From Pseudomonas lundensis (GTDB lineage Bacteria > Pseudomonadota > Gammaproteobacteria > Pseudomonadales > Pseudomonadaceae), in NCBI RefSeq assembly GCF_002269125.1, contig NZ_NQKI01000021.1:1-64000 (forward strand): DNA of 64,000 nucleotides, read 5' to 3'. Within the stretch, counting starts at the first letter, position 1. Each line of letters opens with the position of its first letter. Under the pieces are notes generated by a model. It did not search any database. It was not told where the DNA came from and saw nothing but the letters and a program-made list of their open reading frames with translations. The position numbers were made by a program, and so were the translations under genes. Of the stretch, positions 37,801 to 46,697 are shown piece after piece.

Positions 37801-39548
37801 ACAAGCTCAATAAGCTCGAACTTGAGTCAACGCCTTTGCCCAAACGGCGCGCTGCACTGGAAAACTTCATTGCCATCATGGAGCGTCAAAAGCCTGAATA
37901 CGAAGCGGCATTGGAGCTGTTTCGGGAAAAGCAGGAAGTGCTGTCCGAAGAAAAAGATCCCACCAATTTGGTGGGCTTTTACAAGTACCTGATTCGCCTG
38001 ACCAGCACCCTGTTTGATAGTTACCTGTGGCTGACGGGTATTTACAAGTTGCAGCACCCCGAGGTGTTCAGCACCGAAGGCCGGTTTGTAAGCACCGAGT
38101 TGCTGCGTGCCGCGGCCTACCGGGCAGACTGCCGCGCGATCGTGGAGGCTTTTGACAAAGCGGCCGCCTATTATCGCGAACTGGACGATTACATCTGCAA
38201 GCTGCGGGCGGTACCAAAGTTGGGGCATGCCACGGCCATCGAGGCGCAGAAGCACTACGTCGCGTTTGTGCAGGCGGACACGGATTACTTTCGCTCCGCT
38301 GTGGTATGCCGTGCCTATCAATTACTCGTGCTACCCGACTTGATCATCGATGCCCCCGGCAGCGCGGCTTGGGTTAGCGTGCGAAGCCTGTTGACGGATT
38401 TGTTTTACACGGCACAAAGTCAATACGCGCTGGAAGACCGCGCGTTGTTTACCCTGGCCGAGCGCATTGAAATCCTCACTGACATCCGTGAGCGTTATGC
38501 CCGTGCAGACGATGCACTGGGGATCTTTCGAGAAGAGGTGGGGCAACACCTGGACACGCAGGCGTTTGAAAAGGTGCTCTCGGCACTGGCCGAGCTGGAC
38601 CAAGACGCGGAGGCGATGTTGCAAGAGCAGGCCAGGGAGCAATCACAATGGTTGCCCGCGCAGTCATTGCCCGTGCGAACACCTACGTACACGCGCAAGA
38701 TCGTGCGCACGCGCAAAAAAGGCATATTGGTCGGCACGGCCCGAAAAGACGTGAATCTGGGGGATACCGATGTGGTGGATGTGGGCGATGTGTCAGGCGC
38801 CAGTGCACGCAGTACCAGCCCTTCACCCCATTTGACAGTGGCCTTCAAACGCACCGCGCCTGATGAATGGGTTGAAATCGAATCGCCCGTGATCACCGTC
38901 GAACGGCCGTTGTCGGTCTTGAAAACCGAAGCCAATGCGCTGATTGAGGGCGTGAGTGGGCAGATCCGCAGGGTCAAAGGGTACGCCAGGCGTTCAAAAT
39001 TCCCGGTGGAGCTGGAAGAAATACTGGAGCGGTATGCGCTGAAGCTTGACCAATTGGTGCTTGAAATAAAAAAAGCTGCCCCCGATCAGTCTGCCGTTGA
39101 GCATCCCAAACCCGGCACGCCGGGCATGTACATCAAACGTCTGCAAAGCAGTGCCGCCCAGTTGCGGGCCCAAGGGATTGAGTTGCTGTTGTCAGTGCCG
39201 CCCACCAGTGCCACGGTCGAGTTTCTGCTGCAAAAGCGCCAGGTCAATCTGCTCAAACTCGGCCCACGGGTGCCGATGCGTGGTGAACGTCAGGATTTTG
39301 TTCAGGAATACGCGATCAACAATCAGGCAGGCGTAACCCTCTGGTATGCGCACTTGCATTACAAAGCGCTCAATAGCGCAGCGCAGAGCGTCGAAGCCGC
39401 TCACTTCAAACTGGCGGCCCAGCGTTATGCCAGTCAGCCGGCAGAAGATGCCAAAGCCAAGCTCGGGCGAACCCCGGTTCAGGTGTACTACGCACCTATC
39501 AGTCAAAAGATGCTGACTGAACGTTTTCTGTCGCTTGACGCCCAGTGA
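34830..39548 (+). CDS. dermonecrotic-toxin-like (DUF6543-type) large protein
   Basis: A 1,572-residue protein that resembles the large Pseudomonas proteins annotated as dermonecrotic toxin domain/DUF6543. Family-like marks are LASAYTRSMGKRFNDD (about 370-386), a central hydrophobic stretch of one to two membrane-type helices (about 718-785), a GLRVLKHRLYAEVDNWVYRVQ segment ending in LNLRLRGG (about 885-947), and a DFVQEYAINNQAG segment near the C-terminus. A long charged coiled-coil lies at about 951-1045. There is no signal peptide, no RHS/VgrG part, no leucine-rich repeats and no E3 ligase domain, so the export route and activity are unknown. AAGGA precedes the start. No evident immunity gene follows. 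Its composition is like the genome, so recent transfer is not obvious. Confidence 0.72.
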   Translation: MSDSAPSALPMYATYVIQRAVAAQFATRPTVRTVVTHLLTEQLKQSFRQHAFDLSKTYLVLTVDAEGKALSAQRYRLLIEVLLEHIARREPLNYRYYTAQDCFVAMSDTAPPAGGFTSIEPMRQIEPVLLDVMRLWQDALQEAHVAYWNQPADTGTSRMLWLGQMIQDQLLAGIERAADLTQHQRNTLRQVVRYPHRNERLRQRTPEAKLFDASVKVYSVAGRFVAGRTFNVVTPQILIECVEGKQARWFYCTPGGTIECFTQLHRFTRTWSMAFGSLYHLERVTCVLYEPAGNFLDTQAMCVLERQLDAIRHLDQPMSISVLEQRLHEITDTAAVFEVRENATPLNLAPVYSALPLWLREASAADRFEYRSQLVALASAYTRSMGKRFNDDIPDLHAYTAQALRQQMLLDQPQAPGYDPDDIVLTFVDPVGPGGEGTIGTLNSFTLTLTELAIENLSAARGSRMTIHHAKGQLIQAWWMTPDYIRGLIQRVDIGQRYPQWINECLTAHPDEALRREKLFTEELRAQLPLQALECKIRHTGYFTERGFQLVKALMHLDPHMRKVGEQPVCIRPLMLLSAPTVAPHTVRSMFIIGPADVNAGCHVLYRPLHQEPLVEYPSWRTLFAAIARPGELQRSVLQWLPAQARPLYEAGGFYRLHLPSYNVHDDHSFPVIPGAARLGEFALGQHFMHDLYLEMARTLSELADRQTVSNAEQRWQSLITGGWLLFSAVVPNVPLAWPLRVIAGVSLTYLAVQNDIEALRAPDEQGKAQALIDLLFNCALVLLHVRPVTGQPGGLRQTPDAVLLPARLRARAAQPRPAVAAAIELAQAHDVDIPVGNQQTELDFSWFTSPQVKYTKWQLTWFDRHHIEGFQSDEPAIDRGPYRGLRVLKHRLYAEVDNWVYRVQLEGEDVYLVSPDDPQNRGPRIVSNDRGVWTYDLNLRLRGGAPKTRLQVKKEQRIRRLTELREQLVQYNARAKVLEAEMTAAQTLSDKLNKLELESTPLPKRRAALENFIAIMERQKPEYEAALELFREKQEVLSEEKDPTNLVGFYKYLIRLTSTLFDSYLWLTGIYKLQHPEVFSTEGRFVSTELLRAAAYRADCRAIVEAFDKAAAYYRELDDYICKLRAVPKLGHATAIEAQKHYVAFVQADTDYFRSAVVCRAYQLLVLPDLIIDAPGSAAWVSVRSLLTDLFYTAQSQYALEDRALFTLAERIEILTDIRERYARADDALGIFREEVGQHLDTQAFEKVLSALAELDQDAEAMLQEQAREQSQWLPAQSLPVRTPTYTRKIVRTRKKGILVGTARKDVNLGDTDVVDVGDVSGASARSTSPSPHLTVAFKRTAPDEWVEIESPVITVERPLSVLKTEANALIEGVSGQIRRVKGYARRSKFPVELEEILERYALKLDQLVLEIKKAAPDQSAVEHPKPGTPGMYIKRLQSSAAQLRAQGIELLLSVPPTSATVEFLLQKRQVNLLKLGPRVPMRGERQDFVQEYAINNQAGVTLWYAHLHYKALNSAAQSVEAAHFKLAAQRYASQPAEDAKAKLGRTPVQVYYAPISQKMLTERFLSLDAQ

Positions 39549-39606
39549 GAGAGCTAAAGACGCTGGTTTGACCTATCATTGCGCCTTTCCAACAGGTGAA
39601 TGATTA

Positions 39607-39906
39607 ATGAGCGATTCAAACCAGACCTTGCGTGCAGCCCTTGAAACCAGCGACATGCTGATCATCGACGGGCTGCACGCCTGGGATTTTTCTCTGGATG
39701 ATGTGCAATTGCTCATCAAGTGCATGGATGGACGCGCTGAAAAGCGCTGGCGCTTCGTTACGCAGCAGCTTGAGGTGTCGGTTTTTGATGAAAGCCTGCA
39801 AAGCTGGACCCTCGTGGGCGACTCGGGCGAGCACCGCCTGGTTTGCCTCAGTGCTGTGAGCGCAAGCAACGATGACGAAGTCGGTGAGGTGGCTGATGAA
39901 GCTTAA
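39607..39906 (+). CDS. small acidic protein, DUF5629-like
   Basis: A 99-residue acidic soluble protein with the segment LIIDGLHAWDFSLDD and a C-terminal beta-rich part (WRFVTQQLEVSVFDESLQSW). I believe this is DUF5629, a small Pseudomonas family of unknown function, with moderate certainty. AGGTGA lies ahead of the start. It follows the toxin-like gene by 58 nt and overlaps the next gene by 11 nt, so it is probably co-translated with the lactonase. An immunity role for the toxin cannot be excluded but has no direct support. Confidence 0.65.
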   Translation: MSDSNQTLRAALETSDMLIIDGLHAWDFSLDDVQLLIKCMDGRAEKRWRFVTQQLEVSVFDESLQSWTLVGDSGEHRLVCLSAVSASNDDEVGEVADEA

Positions 39907-41068
39907 ATGGTTGCCGCTGTTGATGGCCTCAAGTGTTGGCGCGATGTCGGCGCAGGCTGCCTCCGAGCGCGAAGTGGAGTTGCTCGTCGGTTCCTATACC
40001 CAAGGCAAAAGCCAGGGCATCTACCGCTTGCAGTTCGACAGCGAAAAGGGGCGCATCACCCCTGAGCCGCTGCAAGTCTTCAAATCGGCCAACCCGTCGT
40101 GGTTGACGCTGTCTGCCGACCAGCAGCGGTTGTTTGTGGTCAACGAGAACGGTAAAGGGCAGGCGGATGTGGTGGGGCGCGTGAGCAGTGTTGCGATCAA
40201 CCCGCGCACCAATGAGCTGACCCTGGTCAACCAAGTCAAAACCTTGGGCGAGGAGCCAACGCACTCCAGTCTGAGCCATGATGAGCGCTACCTGTTTGTG
40301 GCCAACTATGGCGTGCATGCAGACCCCGGCGGCAGCCTTGCGGTGTTGCCGATCAATGCGCAGGGCCAGTTGCAGCCCGTGACCCAAATGAGCAGCCACC
40401 CGGCCAGTCTGGTCAATCCCGAGCGCCAGTTGTCTGCGCACGTGCATTCGGTGGTGTCATCCCCGGACGGCAAATTTGTGTATGCCAACGATCTGGGCGC
40501 CGACAAGATTTTTGTCTACCGCTACGACCCTGCAGCCAACCCCGAGCATCCGCTGGTCGCCGCCGAACCGGCTGCCATTGAACTGCCCGCCGGCAGTGGT
40601 CCACGCCACCTGTTGTTCTCCCGCGATGGCAAACACGCTTACCTGACCACAGAAATGAGTGCTCAGGTGTTTGTGTTCGATTACGCCGACGGTCAGCTCA
40701 CACAACGTCAGGCGGTAGAACTGGCCCCGGGTCAACCTGCCCGGAACCGCGCCGCAGGCGGCCTGCACACCAGTGCTGACGGCAAGTTCTTGTATGTCAG
40801 TAACCGGGGCAAAGCCAACGAATTGCTGGTTTTTGCGATTAACCCGGCCAATGGCGAGTTGACGCAAATCCAGCGCCGCACTGTGGAAGGCGATCACCCC
40901 CGCGAGTTCGCCTTGAGCCCGAACGGCAAGTTTGTACTGATCGCCAACCAGATGAGCAACAACATCGTGGTCGTCGAACGCGACCCGCAGACCGGCAAGT
41001 TGGGCGACACCGTACAAAACCTGTCGATGGATGCCCCGTCCGACCTGAAGTTCATCAACCGGCCGTGA
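39896..41068 (+). CDS. periplasmic seven-bladed lactonase-family protein
   Basis: A 390-residue secreted protein with a clear Sec signal (MKLKWLPLLMASS to about residue 21, cut after AQA). It has the 6-phosphogluconolactonase/YbhE-type beta-propeller fold, with motifs LLVGSYTQGKSQGIY, AHVHSVVSSPDG, GSGPRHLLFSRDG and a last blade with DHPREFALSPNG. The signal peptide makes a role in sugar-lactone turnover in the periplasm plausible, next to the sugar-acid cluster; the substrate is unproven. The start ATG is inside the end of the DUF5629-like gene. Confidence 0.83.
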   Translation: MKLKWLPLLMASSVGAMSAQAASEREVELLVGSYTQGKSQGIYRLQFDSEKGRITPEPLQVFKSANPSWLTLSADQQRLFVVNENGKGQADVVGRVSSVAINPRTNELTLVNQVKTLGEEPTHSSLSHDERYLFVANYGVHADPGGSLAVLPINAQGQLQPVTQMSSHPASLVNPERQLSAHVHSVVSSPDGKFVYANDLGADKIFVYRYDPAANPEHPLVAAEPAAIELPAGSGPRHLLFSRDGKHAYLTTEMSAQVFVFDYADGQLTQRQAVELAPGQPARNRAAGGLHTSADGKFLYVSNRGKANELLVFAINPANGELTQIQRRTVEGDHPREFALSPNGKFVLIANQMSNNIVVVERDPQTGKLGDTVQNLSMDAPSDLKFINRP

Positions 41069-41148
41069 ACCCCGGGCCATTGCGTCTATCAAGCGGATCG
41101 ACAGGCGCAGTGGCTGCGCAGCCCTGTGAGGTCGTCAACCCTGGGTAA

Positions 41149-41748
41149 TCAGGGGTGTTTGGCCATCACCGCGGTGAACAGCTCAGAGGTGAGGAAGCGT
41201 TCGAGCCAAGCCTGCACGTGCGGGTAGGGTGCCTGGACGAACCAGTCACGGTCTACGTGGGCAAACTGGCGTATGAACGGCGCCAGCGCCACGTCGGCCA
41301 GGGTCAAGGTGGCGCCGGTCAGGTAAGGGGTGTGTTCAAGCAGGGACTCAAGCCGCTGCAAGAATGCCGCCCCTTGCGCCCGGTAGTGTTCCACCGGGTA
41401 TTCAGGGTAGCGCACGGCGTACTTGTAACGGTCCAGCAGCACCTTGAAACGGCTGTCGTTTTCGTCAATCAATTCATCGATCAAAGGCCGGGCGGGTGGC
41501 AGCCACAGGTCGGGGTCATTCTGCCCCAGCGCCCAGTGCATGATCTCCAGGCTCTGTTCGATGACCCGCCCGTCGGCGCACACCAGCACCGGCACCGTGC
41601 CTTTGGGCGATGCGGCCAGCATCTCGACCGGCTTGGCCTTGAGGCTGACCTCAATGATCGATAACGGCACACCGCTATAGCGCAGGGCCATGCGGGCGCG
41701 CATGGCGTAGGGGCAGCGCCGGAACGAGTAGAGGGTATGCAACATCAT
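41149..41748 (-). CDS. glutathione S-transferase family protein
   Basis: A 199-residue GST-fold protein. The N-terminal thioredoxin-like domain starts YSFRRCPYAMRARMAL, holding a CPYA active-site-like motif as in the omega/glutaredoxin-2-like branch, with VIEQSLEIM later for glutathione binding. The C-terminal helical domain is short. The start overlaps the sbcC stop by four bases (ATGA), so it is the third gene of the sbcD-sbcC operon. Confidence 0.87.
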   Translation of the reverse strand: MMLHTLYSFRRCPYAMRARMALRYSGVPLSIIEVSLKAKPVEMLAASPKGTVPVLVCADGRVIEQSLEIMHWALGQNDPDLWLPPARPLIDELIDENDSRFKVLLDRYKYAVRYPEYPVEHYRAQGAAFLQRLESLLEHTPYLTGATLTLADVALAPFIRQFAHVDRDWFVQAPYPHVQAWLERFLTSELFTAVMAKHP

Positions 41749-44700
41749 TTGACCTGCACCGTGCTCAGCCCATTGCCTTGACGCTGAACCTGAATCTGCA
41801 CCGGAATCCGTTCGTGCATCTCCTGTACGTGGGAAATCACCCCGACCTTGCGCCCTTGAGCCTGCAACCCGTCCAGTGCGTCCATCGCCAGTTGCAAGGA
41901 TTCGGGGTCGAGACTGCCGAAGCCTTCGTCGATAAACAGCGACTCGATTTTCAACGTGCTCGACGCCATCGACGCCAGCCCGAGGGCCAACGCCAGCGAC
42001 ACCAAAAAGGTCTCGCCGCCTGATAACGAGTGCACCGAGCGCAGTTCGTCTCCCATCTCGGTGTCCATAACCAGTAATCCAAGCATGCTGCCGCCACGCT
42101 TGAGGCGGTAGCGGCGCACCAGTTGGCGCAGTTGGGCATTGGCATGATGGACCAACAGGTCGAGGTTATAGGCCTGTGCAATCTTGCGGAATTTGTCCCC
42201 GGTGCCCGAGCCGATCAAATCACTGAGCCGCGCCCAGCGCTGCCACTCCTCATAGGCCTGTGCCGTGCGCTGCGCCAGCGCCTGATTGGCCTGGGTGCGC
42301 CGGTCGTCTTCGGCTTGTTGCGCGCGCAGCCCGGCGCTCAGTTGTTCACAGTCCTCAAGTTGTGCGGTGAGCGCTTCAAGTGCCTGGGTCAGGGCCTGGG
42401 CGTCCAGATTGCCGTTGGCCTGCGCCTGATGCCGGGCGAGTTGCTGTTCGCGCTCCTGAAGCAGAACCCGTGCTTGTTCCAGCTGTTTTTCAGTGCTTTG
42501 CAGACGCTCGCGCAATGCCCGCACCTGCGGCTCGTCATGGGCCAATAACTGGCGCAGACGTGCGTCATCCACGCCGGTGTGCACGCCACGCCATTGGGCG
42601 ACGTGAGCCGTTAACGTGGTGTGCTCCTGCTCAAGTGCTTGCAAACGCTCACGCTGCGCCTTGAGCTCGGCCGTCAGCTGGATCTGCTGGCGCGTGGTGG
42701 CCTGCAGCGTGTCGCTGGCTTGGGCTTGTGCTGCGCGGGCCTGCTCCTGTGTCTGTTCGAGGTGCTGCTGCCAGGCCTCGGCGCTGCTGTGTTCGCCCAG
42801 CAGCGCCTGCAAGGCTTGGCCGCTCGAATGGTGCTGCGCGCGCAGTTCGTTCAGCGCCTGCTCCAGCGCGTCGCGCTGTGAGCACTGATGGCTGTGCTGA
42901 ACCTGCTCGTGCTCGATTGTCTGATTGCGCGCCGCGTACGCGTCGAGTTCGTCGCGTTGTTGTTCCACTTGCGCAAGCCGCTCGGCCACCTGCTGATCCA
43001 GCGCCATGAAACAGGCCGACGTGTGCTGGCGCAATTCGGTCAAGCGCTCGGCAGTCAACACGCTGGAAAAGGCCGTCAGTTCTTCTTCAAGCCGCTGGGC
43101 ATCGGCGTTGAGCTGCACTTGCTGGTCGGCCAATTGCCGGGCTGCCAACTGGCTGGCGTCGTTGTTGCGCTGGATGTCGCCTTGCAGTTGTGCGGCGTCC
43201 TTTTGCAGGGCGAGCAGGGTGTTCTGGCGCGCCTCGTCACGGCTGATGCTGTAGTGCAGCTGTTCAAGCCGATGGACCAGCCACTGCTCACGTTTAGCCG
43301 GGGGTTGGTCTTGCCATTGCGCATGGTGTGGGTGCGCTTCCAGGTGCGGGGCGAGCGCCTGTTGGTCGTCCAGAAGCTGCTGATGTTGCAGGCGCAGTTC
43401 GCGCAGTTGTGCATTCAGGCCGCTGACGTTTTCACGCAGTTGGTCGAGGGTGGCCTTGAGCGTGTCCACGGCCTTGCGGGCATTGGCTTCTTCGCTTTCG
43501 TCGTGGCGCGTCAGGCTCTGCAACATCGCTTCGGGCTGATGGTACGGGTGCTCATGGCTGCCGCAGACCGGGCACGGCTGGTTGTCCTGCAAGTGTTCGC
43601 GCAGCTCTTCAACACTGGCGCTGCGGGCCAGTCGCTGGCGCTCCAGCAGTTGGCGCGTGACGTTCAGCGCCTGTTCGGCCGCCTCGTACTGCTTTTTGGT
43701 CTGGGTGCCGTGTTCGATCAGCTGTTCGCGTTCGGTTTGCAGCGCCTGCAATTTGCTTTGCAGGGCCAGCAGCCGGGCGTCCTGCGCCTGTTGAGTGCTG
43801 CACAGGCGTTGCAAGTCTTCGTAATCGCGCTGCTGCTGGCGATTGTCCTTGAGCAGGCTGCCCAAGGTCTGGATTTGCTCGTTGACGGCATGAGGTTCGG
43901 CCGCGGCTTCCTGAAACAGGATTTCCAGGCTATTGCGCAGCGCAGTCAGCTGTTGCGCAGCGTGCAGAGCACGTTGCTCCAAGGCCGGCAACTCTTGTTG
44001 CCCTGTGTTCAAGGTGTTGTTCAACCGTACCAGTTGCTGCAAGCGCGGCCGCCAGACGTCCCAGGCACTGGCCAGCGGTGCCAGTTCCGCGCTGTGTTCA
44101 AGCTGTTGCGCAATCAGCGACAGGTGTTCGGTACTGCGTTGCTGGCGCTCGACGAGGGTGTCGAGCCGCTGCTGGCCCGATGCACTGGCGGTGTCGGCTT
44201 GCTGCTTGAGGGCATGTTGCTTGTCGAGCGTTTGATTGAGCCGTTGCAGGTTGGCCTGTTCTGCATAGGCGTGTTGCAGGGGCGTGGCGCACTGCTGGTG
44301 CGTGGCCTGGGCCTGTTCTGTCGCCAGGCGCGCAGCCTCTAACGTGTGCTCCAGCTGCGCGTGTTGGGCCTGCAATTGCGTGTGTTGCAGTGCCTGGCTG
44401 GCAATCTGGGCGGCGAGTGGACTGACCTGCGTGTCCAGCTCGGCCAACCGTGAAAACTGATGGCGCTGGGGGGCCAGTTGGTCGAGCAAATGCAGGGTTT
44501 CGCGTTCGCTGCACTGGCTGTCCCACAGCCCTTGCGCCTGTTGCAATTGCTCGGCGGCGCTGTGTTGCTGTTCCTGCAGCTCGCGCAAGACCTTGAGCCA
44601 CGCATGTTGCTGCTCTAGCTGTTTGAGTTGCAGTTGCCGTGCCTTGAGCTGTTCCTGGGCCAGGGTGAAGTGTTGGTTCAGTTTGCTGCGCGCTTGCGGC

Positions 44701-45386
44701 GACAGGGGCGTAATGCCCACCGCTTGGTCCTGTAGCTGCTTGTGCAGGTCGCGGGTTTCCTTGGCCTTGTCGAAAGCGCGTTTGCCCAGCCGGGTGTACA
44801 GCGCGGTGTCGGTGAGTTTTTCCAGCAGTTCGCTGCGTTCGTTGTCGTCGGCCTTGAGGAAGGCGCTGAACTCGCTTTGGGCCAGCATCACGGCGCGGGT
44901 GAACTGTTCGAAGTTCAAGCCCAGCCGGGCTTCAAGCTGGACCTTGTAGTCACCTTTCTGGCTGGCCAGCAATTGATCGCTGTCCAGATCGCGCAGGCTT
45001 TGGCGGCTGGCCTGGAGCTTGCCAGTGGCCTTTTCCCGCGCCCGGTTGGCCTCCCAGCGCGCCCGGTAGCGGCGACCGTCAATGCCGACAAAATCCACTT
45101 CGGCATAGCCTTCACCCGTGCCGCGGCGCAGCAGCGTGCGGGGGTCGCCGGTGGCGATCTCGCCGTCGACGTCTGGCACTTTGGCATCGCGGCCGGTGTT
45201 GTTCAGGCGCGGCACGGCGCCAAACAACGCCAGGCACAAGGCGTCCAACAGGGTGCTTTTACCGGCGCCTGTGGGGCCGGTAATGGCGAACAGACCGGCG
45301 CTGGCCAAGGGCTCGGCGGTGAAATCCAGCTCAAACGGCCCCGCCAGCGAAGCGAGGTTTTTCAGGCGGATGGCGAGAATTTTCAT
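41745..45386 (-). CDS. sbcC: SbcC, ATPase subunit of the SbcCD nuclease
   Basis: SbcC is the Rad50-like ATPase of SbcCD, which cuts hairpin and palindromic DNA and processes double-strand ends. The 1,213-residue protein has the Walker A motif GPTGAGKSTLLDAL near residue 39, a very long Gln/Leu/Ala-rich coiled coil broken by a zinc hook CPVC (C605, C608), and a C-terminal ABC signature LSGGETFLVSLALALGLAS with Walker B ESLFIDEGFGSLD. Length is normal for pseudomonads. The start overlaps sbcD by four bases and the stop overlaps the GST gene by four bases. Confidence 0.96.
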   Translation of the reverse strand: MKILAIRLKNLASLAGPFELDFTAEPLASAGLFAITGPTGAGKSTLLDALCLALFGAVPRLNNTGRDAKVPDVDGEIATGDPRTLLRRGTGEGYAEVDFVGIDGRRYRARWEANRAREKATGKLQASRQSLRDLDSDQLLASQKGDYKVQLEARLGLNFEQFTRAVMLAQSEFSAFLKADDNERSELLEKLTDTALYTRLGKRAFDKAKETRDLHKQLQDQAVGITPLSPQARSKLNQHFTLAQEQLKARQLQLKQLEQQHAWLKVLRELQEQQHSAAEQLQQAQGLWDSQCSERETLHLLDQLAPQRHQFSRLAELDTQVSPLAAQIASQALQHTQLQAQHAQLEHTLEAARLATEQAQATHQQCATPLQHAYAEQANLQRLNQTLDKQHALKQQADTASASGQQRLDTLVERQQRSTEHLSLIAQQLEHSAELAPLASAWDVWRPRLQQLVRLNNTLNTGQQELPALEQRALHAAQQLTALRNSLEILFQEAAAEPHAVNEQIQTLGSLLKDNRQQQRDYEDLQRLCSTQQAQDARLLALQSKLQALQTEREQLIEHGTQTKKQYEAAEQALNVTRQLLERQRLARSASVEELREHLQDNQPCPVCGSHEHPYHQPEAMLQSLTRHDESEEANARKAVDTLKATLDQLRENVSGLNAQLRELRLQHQQLLDDQQALAPHLEAHPHHAQWQDQPPAKREQWLVHRLEQLHYSISRDEARQNTLLALQKDAAQLQGDIQRNNDASQLAARQLADQQVQLNADAQRLEEELTAFSSVLTAERLTELRQHTSACFMALDQQVAERLAQVEQQRDELDAYAARNQTIEHEQVQHSHQCSQRDALEQALNELRAQHHSSGQALQALLGEHSSAEAWQQHLEQTQEQARAAQAQASDTLQATTRQQIQLTAELKAQRERLQALEQEHTTLTAHVAQWRGVHTGVDDARLRQLLAHDEPQVRALRERLQSTEKQLEQARVLLQEREQQLARHQAQANGNLDAQALTQALEALTAQLEDCEQLSAGLRAQQAEDDRRTQANQALAQRTAQAYEEWQRWARLSDLIGSGTGDKFRKIAQAYNLDLLVHHANAQLRQLVRRYRLKRGGSMLGLLVMDTEMGDELRSVHSLSGGETFLVSLALALGLASMASSTLKIESLFIDEGFGSLDPESLQLAMDALDGLQAQGRKVGVISHVQEMHERIPVQIQVQRQGNGLSTVQVK

Positions 45387-46627
45387 GGCTGTTCGCCCTC
45401 CAGCTGTACGTCTTGCAGCAACACGGCAAAGTCCTTGAGGGTCTGTTCATCGGCTTCTCGGCCGTAGCTTTCTTGCCAGGCCCGGCTGAACAGCTCCTGC
45501 GGGGTCAACTGGTCGAGTTCGATCAGCCGCGAGCCGTCATCCTCGTCGGCACCTTTGCCCTTGCCCGCGTAGTCGGCGCTGATGCGCACCAGGCGCACGG
45601 ACTTGCCTTGCAGGGCGGTTTCAATCTGCTGGCGCAGGTCCGGCTGGGGTTCGTCGAGTACCACGCGCACTTCGAGCCAGGGCTGGCGCTGGGGATCGGC
45701 TAGCAGGTCAACGTCCGGCAGGTCGCTCAACTGCGAGAGAATCTCGGCCAGAGGCGCCGGGCCGATGCGTTGCAGGTTCACAGCACGAGGGATCAGCAAG
45801 GGCTCAACGCTGACCAGGGTTTCGCCCTCCAGTTGCACTTCCAGCACCTGATGCGGGTAGCTGATTTCTGAAAAGGACAGGGGGATGGGCGAACCGCAAT
45901 AGCGAATCCGCTCTTCACCATTGACCTTCTGCGGCTTGTGCAAATGCCCCAGGGCCACGTAGCTGATGCTCGGGCCGAACAGGCTGGCGGGCAGCGCTTC
46001 GGCGTTGCCGATGATCAGGCTGCGCTCCGAGTCTTCGGACACCGAGCCGCCGGCCATGTGTGCATGGCTGATGGCTATTAATGCCTGGCCGGGATGGCGC
46101 TTGGCGTTAGCGGCCTCGATCAACCACTCATGCACCTGACCGATGCCACGCAGGTAGTCATCGCCCAGATGTGCGCCGGTGACCTCGGCAGGGCGCAGGA
46201 AAGGCAACGCCAGGCACCAGGCCGCGATGCGTCCGCTGGCATCGGGCAGCGGGATCATCAGGCGTTCGGCATCCAGTTGACCATCGTCCAGCCACAACAC
46301 GCGGCCCAGCGCGTGGGTGCGCAGACGCCGCATCAACGGGGCGGGCAGCTCAATGCGTGAGCCGGAGTCATGGTTGCCGGCAATCATCACGATGGTCAGC
46401 GCGGGTTGTTGTTCATGGGCGCTGACGATGAAGTCGTAAAGGCGCTCCTGCGCTTTGACCGGCGGGTTGACCGTGTCGAAGATGTCGCCGGCAATCAGCA
46501 GCACGTCGGGTTGTCGGGCGGCCAGTTGGCTCAACAGCCAGTTGAGAAAACAGGCATGTTCGAAGTCACGTTCCTGGCCATGGAGGTTTTGCCCCAAATG
46601 CCAGTCAGATGTGTGAAACAGGCGCAT
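45383..46627 (-). CDS. sbcD: SbcD, nuclease subunit of SbcCD
   Basis: SbcD is the Mre11-like nuclease partner of SbcC. The 414-residue protein has the metal-binding motifs TSDWHLGQ at the N-terminus, AGDIFDTVNPP, AGNHDSG and ISHAHMAGG, and a C-terminal capping region. The start is just before a GGA-containing ribosome site within a small palindrome (TAAC and GTTA, about 46627-46640). It is the first gene of the sbcD-sbcC-gst operon. Confidence 0.96.
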   Translation of the reverse strand: MRLFHTSDWHLGQNLHGQERDFEHACFLNWLLSQLAARQPDVLLIAGDIFDTVNPPVKAQERLYDFIVSAHEQQPALTIVMIAGNHDSGSRIELPAPLMRRLRTHALGRVLWLDDGQLDAERLMIPLPDASGRIAAWCLALPFLRPAEVTGAHLGDDYLRGIGQVHEWLIEAANAKRHPGQALIAISHAHMAGGSVSEDSERSLIIGNAEALPASLFGPSISYVALGHLHKPQKVNGEERIRYCGSPIPLSFSEISYPHQVLEVQLEGETLVSVEPLLIPRAVNLQRIGPAPLAEILSQLSDLPDVDLLADPQRQPWLEVRVVLDEPQPDLRQQIETALQGKSVRLVRISADYAGKGKGADEDDGSRLIELDQLTPQELFSRAWQESYGREADEQTLKDFAVLLQDVQLEGEQP

Positions 46628-46697
46628 AACAGAATCCGTTAAAAAAGGTCATCAGCGGTGGCGACAGGCATGCTGAATTGCTGTCGATACCTCGAAA

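Noticed and set aside
39607..39906. small acidic gene as immunity gene of the toxin-like protein
   Set aside because: Its sequence looks like a stand-alone Pseudomonas family and it overlaps the lactonase gene, so position alone does not support an immunity call.
42888..44342. 484-residue frame opposite sbcC
   Set aside because: SbcC on the minus strand has Walker A, zinc hook and Walker B motifs; the plus-strand frame is low-complexity and antisense to the coiled coil.
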